This document shows, piece by piece, positions 6,948-12,188 of a stretch of 39,849 bases of DNA. Location of the stretch: the IMG/VR virus record IMGVR_UViG_3300011271_000007, positions 1 to 39,849 of that record; one strand, given 5' to 3'. The stretch comes from a virus. The first letter of the stretch is position 1; each line of letters starts with the position of its first letter. The notes under the pieces were generated by a model. The model had not been told where the DNA came from. It saw only the letters and a list, made by a program, of their open reading frames with translations, and made no database searches. The translations under genes and the position numbers were made by a program.

Positions 6948-7190
6948 ATGGATCTAAAAGAATATTTACATAGTAATGGAATCAAATCTACCTTTTTTGC
7001 AGAGCAGATAGATGAGTCTTACCCTGTTGTGTGGGCGGTAATGAATGGAAAACGAGATATAAGATTGTCATTAGCCGCTAAAATTGAGATGGCCACAAAA
7101 GGAAAAGTGAAATGTATGGATATACACAAACACAATTTAGCAAAAAAGCATGACGAAGGTAAAAAGAGCGACAAGAAGGACCATGAATAG
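6948..7190 (+). CDS. Cro/C1-type small DNA-binding protein (80 aa)
   Basis: The first 60 residues look like a helix-turn-helix of the Cro/YdaS kind: DLKEYLHSNGIKSTFFAEQI, then SYPVVWAVMNGKRDIRLSLAAKIEMATKG. The remaining C-terminal tail is very rich in Lys, His and Asp. ATG at 6948 is preferred to an upstream TTG at 6924. It is transcribed away from the recombination operon across a shared control region with a 22-base inverted-repeat site, so it most likely regulates the two divergent promoters. Its 3' end overlaps a small convergent gene. Confidence 0.7.
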   Translation: MDLKEYLHSNGIKSTFFAEQIDESYPVVWAVMNGKRDIRLSLAAKIEMATKGKVKCMDIHKHNLAKKHDEGKKSDKKDHE

Positions 7191-7241
7191 AGCTGCAACG
7201 GCTGTCATGTAAAATAAAGATTGATCGGGTTTTTTATCCAT
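7137..7241 (-). CDS. Small single-pass membrane protein (34 aa)
   Basis: ATG at 7241 follows GGTGAG. After a polar start (MDKKPDQSL) the rest is one hydrophobic segment of about 22 residues (Ala, Leu, Val, Phe, Met). It overlaps the 3' end of the Cro-like gene on the other strand by 54 bases. A membrane peptide is plausible, but the small size makes this tentative. Confidence 0.4.
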   Translation of the reverse strand: MDKKPDQSLFYMTAVAALFMVLLVALFTFVMLFC

Positions 7242-7308
7242 GCTCTCACCGTAAACGAAAAATAACTTTTTTAAAAAGCTAAAAGAGTGTAAAAAATGGG
7301 ATTTGTAG

Positions 7309-7335
7309 AAAAAAGAAAAGCGCCCTGCAAGGCGC
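7309..7335 (-). terminator. Rho-independent terminator for leftward transcription
   Basis: A GC stem (GCGCC and GGCGC around CTGCAA, 7320-7335) is followed on the minus strand by a T-rich run (complement of the A-run 7309-7319). On the plus strand no T-run follows, so the termination signal is directional. It would stop leftward transcription before the control region. Confidence 0.55.
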
Positions 7336-7362
7336 CTTCCTAAAGACAATCAAACAATAAGT

Positions 7363-7671
7363 ATGCCAAAAGATATAGAAGAAATAGATTTTTCACAAGA
7401 GAAAACAAAACCCATTCCTATTCCATACCTGAAATTCATCTTCAGAGTATGCCCTAGAGCCGGAGAACTATTCTGTTTCCTTTGGGAAGCTCAAAACGAA
7501 AACGGCCAAATAACCGTCGATAAAAACGATATCCCTTCTACAACACTACTTCACCGACATGCTTTCAACAGCTCACTACGTATGCTAGTACGTGAAGGAT
7601 TAATTTCAGTCGAAGAAGGTCCAACACAAATTACAATCGAGCTTGTAGGATGGAATGATGGCGTTTTCTGA
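7363..7671 (+). CDS. Winged-helix replication-associated protein candidate (102 aa)
   Basis: The protein starts with an acidic tail, then a segment PYLKFIFRVCPRAGELFCFLWEAQNENGQITV followed by helices and LVREGLISVEEG. This pattern of helix, short strand, helix-turn-helix and wing is typical of the N-terminal domains of phage replisome organisers. ATG at 7363 lacks an obvious ribosome binding site. The next gene overlaps its end. A role in replication is inferred from fold pattern and neighbours only. Confidence 0.55.
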   Translation: MPKDIEEIDFSQEKTKPIPIPYLKFIFRVCPRAGELFCFLWEAQNENGQITVDKNDIPSTTLLHRHAFNSSLRMLVREGLISVEEGPTQITIELVGWNDGVF

Positions 7672-7969
7672 CGATGGAATTTGTACATATTGCGCAGAAG
7701 ACTTAAAACATAACGAAACCGAAATCGTCTACACGTTTTACTTAGACATCCTCTGGATATACTTAAAGGGCTATCCAATTTTATGCGACACAATGAGTTA
7801 CAAAAACAACTCACTACTCAAACGCTTAGAACAGCTTGGCTATCTAACTAGCATGGAAGCTAACTTACATTCAGCTCTGATTAGGCCAACAGGTGTACAG
7901 ATAAACAATAACGATGTGACGATATGCGCCAACCGCCAAGAGCATGATGCTTTTAATTATGTTATATGA
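7655..7969 (+). CDS. Hypothetical protein in the replication region (104 aa)
   Basis: ATG at 7655 is preceded by AGGATGGA and overlaps the previous gene by 17 bases. The product has a possible CTYC pair near the N-terminus and then a helical region with SYKNNSLLKRLEQLGYL, again reminiscent of a winged-helix segment. No family is recognised with confidence. Confidence 0.5.
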   Translation: MMAFSDDGICTYCAEDLKHNETEIVYTFYLDILWIYLKGYPILCDTMSYKNNSLLKRLEQLGYLTSMEANLHSALIRPTGVQINNNDVTICANRQEHDAFNYVI

Positions 7970-7974
7970 AGCAT

Positions 7975-8005
7975 AAAAAAAGCCCCGAGAAACGACCCTC
8001 GGGGC
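7975..8005 (-). terminator. Strong rho-independent terminator for leftward transcription
   Basis: An 8-bp perfect GC-rich stem GCCCCGAG/CTCGGGGC with an 8-base loop is followed on the minus strand by seven T residues (A-run 7975-7981 on the plus strand). There is no leftward gene for 2 kb to the right. It would block antisense readthrough from the leftward genes at 9907-11701. Confidence 0.7.
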
Positions 8006-8278
8006 AAAACCAAATAAAAGGAATTCTTTGATGAAACTAGGAATTCAACCGCAAGGTAGCAAATCCACATGAATTATGCAAACAGAAAGATTCAGCTATA
8101 TGATTTTATCATACAATTGAATTTAAACCACTGGAATTCAATTGCCGCCAGGTATATAAATGAAGAAACCCGAGCTTGTGACTCGGGTTCTAGGAAATCG
8201 CTACGTTACTAACGCCATTCTAGCGATTTCCTAATTAATTTCACAACTAAAAGAAATAGTTTACAAAGGAAAATCGTT
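8006..8278. other. Gene-free structured region upstream of replication genes
   Basis: Apart from a possible 13-codon leader, this stretch has no gene but contains three inverted repeats. The first is CAATTGAATT/AATTCAATTG at 8114-8123 and 8135-8144. The second is AACCCGAG/CTCGGGTT at 8167-8174 and 8182-8189. The third is a perfect 13-bp pair, TAGGAAATCGCTA (8191-8203) with TAGCGATTTCCTA (8221-8233), whose loop holds a small CGTT-ACT-AACG hairpin. GGAATTC recurs three times. It precedes the replication proteins and may be a replication origin or a structured leader RNA. Confidence 0.5.
8031..8072 (+). CDS. Possible leader peptide (13 codons)
   Basis: An ATG with a good ribosome binding site (AAAAGGAATTCTTTG before 8031) opens a 13-codon frame MKLGIQPQGSKST ending in TGA at 8070-8072, upstream of a series of inverted repeats. 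It could be a leader peptide or chance. Confidence 0.2.
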   Translation: MKLGIQPQGSKST

Positions 8279-8491
8279 ATGGTCCGTATCAGAACCTACC
8301 GTGAAAACAATCACATATTGATCGATAAAAAAATTTTACAATCGCGCAATCTTTCATTAGAAGCAAAGGGATTATATTGCACCATTCTTGCTTGCCCGGA
8401 CGAACAAAATGAGATTTTAAATAATCCATCAAATCAATTCTTTATCGATGAACTAATTGATGCAAAGATTTTGGAGGTGGTCAATGAATAA
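8279..8491 (+). CDS. Replisome-organiser-like N-terminal winged helix (70 aa)
   Basis: ATG at 8279 follows AAAGGAAAATCG. The segment HILIDKKILQSRNLSLEAKGLYCTILACPDE fits the opening of phage replisome organiser or DnaD-like helix-turn-helix domains, in which LSLKAKGLY with a following PDE/PDD is common. The protein is short for the family and ends soon after this domain. Its stop overlaps the next gene by 8 bases, so the pair may supply one function in two polypeptides. Confidence 0.6.
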   Translation: MVRIRTYRENNHILIDKKILQSRNLSLEAKGLYCTILACPDEQNEILNNPSNQFFIDELIDAKILEVVNE

Positions 8492-9494
8492 TCCGAAAAA
8501 TTTAATCTCAGGATTCATTCATTCTCTAGATCAAGGTCTTGCTTGTTCTTTGGGCGTCAATGCAGCACTTATTTATAATCATATTGTTTATTGGCTTCAT
8601 TTCAATTCTCAGAAAAAGGATTGCGAAAAGATCGAAGGAAGAATCTGGATGTATGAAACTCAAGAAGCAATTGCTGAATCTATGGGATATTTAACGGTTG
8701 ATGAAGTAAAAAAAGCTATGAAACTTCTTTTGGACTCAAGATTAATCATAAAAGGTAATTTTAATAAGAACCCTTTTGACAAGACAAATTGGTATACCGT
8801 TTTTGATCAAGAAATCATCTCAAAAAAACGAAATTCAAAAAAGTCTTACGAAAGTGCTGTGCCGCACGATCGAGAAAGCCCTACGGCACCTTCAGATAGT
8901 GCCGTACCGCACGATCGCACATTATATATACAAACCAAAGATACAGAAGAAAAGCAACAACAGGAGGCTCCGCCGGCTGCTGTTCTTTTTGATAAAATCG
9001 ATAAAAAAACATCAAAACTTGAAAAAGCGAAAAACATCGGTCTTTTAGGCGCTATTAAAGACCAACCTTATTCCTGTATGCTAAATGCAGACATTCCTTT
9101 TCATGAAAAAATCTGGATTACAGAGACTTATGATGAAGAAACGGTTAAACATGCTATAGCCTGGGCAAACCACAAAGAAACCAAAATCAACACGTCTTTA
9201 GCTCAAGCGCTAAAATGGGCATGTAAGACTAAGCCGGGGATACCAAAAGACCCTGAAGATTTAACCGAGGAAAATAGAGAACATGCGCATGACGTTGTTA
9301 AGCATCTAATTCCCAGTACTATATCATATGTTGCCATATCTTATAAAAGCATCGAGATAGGAAACAAACCACCCGACCACACAATTCCTGATATTATCGA
9401 GTTCCAAGACAAGCACTTTAAGCAAAAGCTCCAAAAAGCCTTAATAAAGCGCAAATTTGAGACAACGAGATCTCAACCAACCCCAAGCCACTAA
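8484..9494 (+). CDS. Replication initiation / replisome organiser protein candidate (336 aa)
   Basis: ATG at 8484 has a near-perfect GGAGGTGGTCA ribosome binding site, so I reject the start nine codons earlier. Residues 15-110 form a winged-helix region (CSLGVNAALIYNHIVYWLHF, then RIWMYETQEAIAESMGYLTVDEVKKAMKLLLDSRLI and an aromatic wing). A Ser/Pro/Gln-rich linker contains a duplicated AVPHDR motif, then a helical C-terminal domain follows. The layout suits phage initiators that bind the origin and load a host helicase. The duplicated linker DNA could itself hold binding sites. Confidence 0.6.
   Translation: MNNPKNLISGFIHSLDQGLACSLGVNAALIYNHIVYWLHFNSQKKDCEKIEGRIWMYETQEAIAESMGYLTVDEVKKAMKLLLDSRLIIKGNFNKNPFDKTNWYTVFDQEIISKKRNSKKSYESAVPHDRESPTAPSDSAVPHDRTLYIQTKDTEEKQQQEAPPAAVLFDKIDKKTSKLEKAKNIGLLGAIKDQPYSCMLNADIPFHEKIWITETYDEETVKHAIAWANHKETKINTSLAQALKWACKTKPGIPKDPEDLTEENREHAHDVVKHLIPSTISYVAISYKSIEIGNKPPDHTIPDIIEFQDKHFKQKLQKALIKRKFETTRSQPTPSH
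8853..8917. repeat. Direct repeats inside the replication gene (iteron candidates)
   Basis: Two 20-base copies, AGTGCTGTGCCGCACGATCG (8853-8872) and AGTGCCGTACCGCACGATCG (8898-8917), differ at two positions and lie 45 bases apart, with a related inverted TACGGCAC between them. They encode the repeated AVPHDR linker. By analogy with lambda O, where origin iterons lie inside the initiator gene, they may be initiator sites. Confidence 0.4.
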
Positions 9495-9503
9495 CAAACA
9501 ATT

Positions 9504-9914
9504 ATGATCGATCCTGGCGCAAGTAAAAGCCATCCAGTTCGATTCTACGAATGTGAGCTAGACATCAAAACCGTTAGCGAGGCAAATAAGCACGAACATT
9601 GGACTAAATCTAACCAACGACACGCAAGTCAGAAATTAGCAATTTGGTTAGAGTTTAAGGATAAAGCTGTTGAATTGCCTTGTATGGTTAAATTTAGCAG
9701 AATAAGCCCTCGATTGCTAGATAAGGACGAAAATTTACCTATGGCTTTTAAATGGATAAAAGACCAGATCGCAGAATGTATAATAAGATCTCACGATCCA
9801 CTTGCTCCTAAGAAACCAGCAGGCCGCTACGACGATGACTTTCGCTTAACCTGGCAGTATGCTCAAGAAAAAGGAAAGCCTCAAAGGATTAAAATTGAGA
9901 TATTTTCTAGCTAA
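9504..9914 (+). CDS. rusA-like: RusA-like Holliday junction resolvase candidate (136 aa)
   Basis: The second half follows the RusA pattern: LLDKDENLPMAFKWIKDQIAECI corresponds to the usual DDDNL...KxxxDxLxD segment and GRYDDDFRLTWQYAQEKGKPQRIKIEI to the usual DDxxI...K...xxVEI end. Acidic residues for metal binding are present (D and E near residue 75, D about 87, and the DDD near 110). The gene is the last of the rightward replication block and would resolve branched intermediates of replication or recombination. Spacing of the acidic residues is not fully canonical. Confidence 0.6.
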   Translation: MIDPGASKSHPVRFYECELDIKTVSEANKHEHWTKSNQRHASQKLAIWLEFKDKAVELPCMVKFSRISPRLLDKDENLPMAFKWIKDQIAECIIRSHDPLAPKKPAGRYDDDFRLTWQYAQEKGKPQRIKIEIFSS

Positions 9915-10302
9915 AAATTAAATCTTTGTCAGAGCTTGCGCAATAGTCCATTAGCGCTATTAATTGACCGCCTAAATACTTGTTATCATGATGAAAAAAA
10001 TCTTCCCATTGAAAAATTATAACTTTTAGTTGCGGTAGTATGATTTCACAATTTTTAGCAGACAAACAACCTTCTGAATCCGAATGATTTAGAAAATACT
10101 TCAACGGTGATTTAATATTATTCCATGAAATATTTCCTAACATAATATATTCCTCGTTTATAGGATGTTTTAGGCTATAACCTTCCATCCTTTCTAGCTC
10201 GAATCCGAGTGATTTAGCTATAGATTTTCTAAAATTATAAAAACCTGAATATGAAAAATGGCATTTTATTTCGCAGCCTTCAGCACATAAAGTTAGACCC
10301 AT
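9907..10302 (-). CDS. Conserved phage protein of unknown function (131 aa)
   Basis: ATG at 10302 follows GAGGTTAA. The protein begins MGLTL, has a FSYSGFYNFRKSIAKSLG segment, a central LNHSDSEGCLSAKNC motif and an ending with LIALMDYCASSDKDLIF. I recognise this layout (NHSDxxGxL with C/E after it) from hypothetical proteins in many phages and bacteria. Its function is not known. The gene converges on the resolvase gene with an 8-base overlap. Confidence 0.65.
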   Translation of the reverse strand: MGLTLCAEGCEIKCHFSYSGFYNFRKSIAKSLGFELERMEGYSLKHPINEEYIMLGNISWNNIKSPLKYFLNHSDSEGCLSAKNCEIILPQLKVIIFQWEDFFHHDNKYLGGQLIALMDYCASSDKDLIFS

Positions 10303-10342
10303 TTAACCTCATCTTTGACGTTTCATTGTGTCAGCCCAAAAA

Positions 10343-10360
10343 TGACGCTTTTTCGCGTCA
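10343..10360. promoter_or_regulatory. Inverted repeat in a divergent intergenic region
   Basis: TGACGC and GCGTCA flank TTTTTC between the divergent starts at 10302 and 10387. The 6-6-6 symmetry suits an operator or a small hairpin in the leader of either gene. Confidence 0.35.
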
Positions 10361-10386
10361 ACTATACATAAAATGTCGAAATATGT

Positions 10387-10758
10387 ATGGTAAACATAAC
10401 CAAGCAAATCTATATGGTTATATCGTACGACTGGGATGCTCTTGCCGAACAAACCGCCTCTCGCAATGGCGAAGCTACCCAACATCTCTATAACCATTCA
10501 AAATTCTCACGGATTCGATCTCTCAAAGAAAAAGAGCGCTATCTAAATTCTCATTATCGCATCACATGCCTCATCTCTCTCATCGAAGGCAAGCCAATCC
10601 ATAAGACCCAATTCAAAATATTCGCCATCCCTTGCAAGCTTCAAAAAGCCAACGAATTTCATAACTTAAACTTTCCTCTCACAACTCAAACAATAAAAAA
10701 TACATACCTAGAAAATCACAGAAAGTTATTAAGTCACGCAAACCCTGCGAAGATCTAA
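10387..10758 (+). CDS. Hypothetical protein (123 aa)
   Basis: ATG at 10387 has no clear ribosome binding site. An ATG nine codons later (MVISYDWDALAEQ) is an alternative start. The protein is basic, with a helical middle (SRIRSLKEKERYLNSHYRITCLISLIEGKP) and no recognised motif. Its end meets the convergent gene at 10755. The frame could in part be chance, though its amino-acid composition looks normal. Confidence 0.45.
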   Translation: MVNITKQIYMVISYDWDALAEQTASRNGEATQHLYNHSKFSRIRSLKEKERYLNSHYRITCLISLIEGKPIHKTQFKIFAIPCKLQKANEFHNLNFPLTTQTIKNTYLENHRKLLSHANPAKI

Positions 10759-10961
10759 CCAAATCCTTTACATATGTTCCGTTCAATTATCGCCTGTCTT
10801 TCTTCCAACTCAACAATCCTTTTTCTTAAAGCGTTTATCTCAGCATATGTCCCACGCCTAACTTTATCGCTAGAAACCCGTACCTTTTCTACAGCACGAT
10901 ACAGAGCTTCAATCTCGCACTCTTCTGCGGTTTTGAATAAATCAAGCTGTATCGGGATCAT
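10755..10961 (-). CDS. Small conserved phage protein (68 aa)
   Basis: ATG at 10961 overlaps the TGA of the upstream small membrane gene in an ATGA junction, which decides the start against a TTG at 10979. The sequence pattern IPIQLDLFKTAEECEIEALYRAVEKVR...SSDKVRRG with a C-terminal coiled coil ending in ERNIC is one I recognise from many unrelated phages. Its function is unknown. It is probably a small helical dimer. Confidence 0.75.
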   Translation of the reverse strand: MIPIQLDLFKTAEECEIEALYRAVEKVRVSSDKVRRGTYAEINALRKRIVELEERQAIIERNICKGFG

Positions 10962-11080
10962 GCCGTGATTATGCTCCAAGCTATTGCAAAAAATACAAAA
11001 GATATTGACAAAACCATAATGCTTGACATTGCGATCAAAACCACAAATGCCATCTCTTTTGCTTTTTCAATCTCATACAT
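10958..11080 (-). CDS. Small single-pass membrane protein (40 aa)
   Basis: A 40-codon frame from ATG at 11080 to TGA at 10958-10960 begins with charged MYEIEKAKEM and continues with about 28 hydrophobic residues (Val, Ile, Leu, Phe, Met, Ala), clearly one membrane span. It is coupled by ATGA to the conserved gene at 10961. The ribosome binding site is weak (AGG). Tiny membrane proteins of this sort are common in phages, and a holin-like role is only a guess. Confidence 0.55.
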   Translation of the reverse strand: MYEIEKAKEMAFVVLIAMSSIMVLSISFVFFAIAWSIITA

Positions 11081-11111
11081 GCTATGCCTGTAAACTATTT
11101 ACTTGACAAAA

Positions 11112-11134
11112 TTTAGAGTCATATTGACTCTAAA
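11112..11134. promoter_or_regulatory. Near-perfect palindrome upstream of the Lys-rich gene
   Basis: Ten-base arms TTTAGAGTCA (11112-11121) and TGACTCTAAA (11125-11134) are separated by TAT. A consensus-like TTGACA lies at 11103-11108, so the palindrome sits where RNA polymerase would bind ahead of the gene at 11156. This is a strong candidate for a dimeric repressor or activator site. Confidence 0.5.
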
Positions 11135-11155
11135 ACTATATCAAAAGGTACCATT

Positions 11156-11338
11156 ATGCACAAAGCTATTATGAAAAAAGCTGCGAAAAAACTTTCGGCT
11201 GATGCTTCTCACTACGCCAAAGAGGCTAAATCAACCAAATCTAAAACGAAAGCAAAACATGAAAGAGTCGAAGAAAAAGAAGCAAAGTCTGCCGCCAAGG
11301 ACCTCAAGAAACGCGTCAAATCTGCTCATGAGTATTAA
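11156..11338 (+). CDS. Lysine/alanine-rich basic protein (60 aa)
   Basis: ATG at 11156 follows AAAAGGTACC. Roughly half of the product is Lys, Ala, Ser and Glu, in a continuous helical pattern (KKAAKKLSADASHYAKEAK and KSAAKDLKKRVKSAHEY). Such proteins can bind nucleic acid or act as histone-like or virion-associated peptides, but no family is recognised. Its stop overlaps that of the convergent zinc-binding gene by 3 bases. The gene has its own palindromic control site. Confidence 0.6.
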   Translation: MHKAIMKKAAKKLSADASHYAKEAKSTKSKTKAKHERVEEKEAKSAAKDLKKRVKSAHEY

Positions 11339-11505
11339 TTCATAGGCCTATCCGGCCGATTCGCACAATAAAAACAACTCGAATCAAGACATCTCTTCTC
11401 TAACCATAAATTACATTCCTTACAATAATATGCATCATAACGCTCATTATGCTTAGCCTCTCCCTTACATTTCTCGCAAAAATAGATACATCCTTTTTTT
11501 AACAT
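11335..11505 (-). CDS. Small zinc-binding phage protein (56 aa)
   Basis: A 56-codon frame from ATG at 11505, behind AAGGAATGT, contains three CxxC pairs: CEKC, CKEC and CFYC, separated by RYDAYYCKECNLWLEKRC. I recognise this layout (YFCxxCK...NERYDAYYCxxCNxWLE..C...CxxC) from many phage genomes near terminase genes. It would bind one or two zinc ions. Its function is unknown, perhaps nucleic-acid or protein contact. Confidence 0.75.
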   Translation of the reverse strand: MLKKGCIYFCEKCKGEAKHNERYDAYYCKECNLWLEKRCLDSSCFYCANRPDRPMN

Positions 11506-11527
11506 ACATTCCTTGATATATCTTAAA

Positions 11528-11701
11528 CTATTTGCTTTCCAAATTATCTTCTTTCAATATTTCTACAAGCAACATCAACAAAGCACAAAAATCATAGTGG
11601 TTTATCGCATTAATCATAGCAGTTGCCGGAAGCCTCTCTATATTCTCCATCATCCTCACTAGTTCCTCTATCAACTCTTTTCTTGACGGTTTACTTGTCA
11701 T
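11528..11701 (-). CDS. Small conserved phage protein (57 aa)
   Basis: The 57-residue frame starts with ATG at 11701 behind GAGGATAAC. It is an all-helical protein with KELIEELVRMMENIERLPATAMINAINHYDFCALLMLLVEIL. The pattern of xLxHYDxxxxLxLxxxIL is familiar from phage hypothetical proteins encoded beside terminase. It diverges from the small terminase gene, with the shared promoter region between 11701 and 11748. Confidence 0.65.
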   Translation of the reverse strand: MTSKPSRKELIEELVRMMENIERLPATAMINAINHYDFCALLMLLVEILKEDNLESK

Positions 11702-11747
11702 AAAATGTTATCCTCATTAATGTTATATGTAAAAACATAGGTATATT

Positions 11748-12188
11748 ATGGCACCACCAAAAGGTCACCCAAATTATAACATTAATAATGAGGGCAGACC
11801 TAAAACATACACTAAACCTATTGTTGATCAATATGCATTAGATCTTATCGAATGGTCAAACAAAGATAGTAGTGTTTGGATTAAAGATTTTTGTTTAGAG
11901 CAAGATTTAGATCCAAATATAATGAGTGATTGGTCCAGAGAAAATAATAACTTTGCACTAGCGTACAATATCGCAAAACAAAAACAAGAATCAAGATTGT
12001 TTAAAGGCGCGTTAGATAATAAGTATAATAACAAAATAACTGTACTTTGTTTAACTAATCATCATGGGTGGGCGGATAAGAGCGAGACCCGAGTTAGTGG
12101 TGACTCACAAAACCCACTCACCATAGTTCTAGATAAGGTGGCAGGAAAAACTAAAGACATGATCGATGACGAAAGCGAAACAGAGTGA
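11748..12188 (+). CDS. terS: Terminase small subunit
   Basis: This 146-residue protein starts MAPPKGHPNYNINNEGRPK, a form common in phage DNA-packaging small subunits, then has a helix-turn-helix-like stretch (SSVWIKDFCLEQDLDPNIMSDWSRENNNFALAYNIAK) and LDNKYNNKITVLCLTNHHGWADK, which is the usual segment before the oligomerisation helix. It would recognise phage DNA and hand it to the large subunit. Its end overlaps the terminase large gene by 23 bases. A TTGTCA box with TAATGT 17 bases later (11695-11723) is a weak promoter candidate. Confidence 0.8.
   Translation: MAPPKGHPNYNINNEGRPKTYTKPIVDQYALDLIEWSNKDSSVWIKDFCLEQDLDPNIMSDWSRENNNFALAYNIAKQKQESRLFKGALDNKYNNKITVLCLTNHHGWADKSETRVSGDSQNPLTIVLDKVAGKTKDMIDDESETE

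Noticed and set aside
11388-11396. Possible second TCAAGAC operator half-site
   Set aside because: There is no second arm at the right spacing, and it lies within a small zinc-protein gene.
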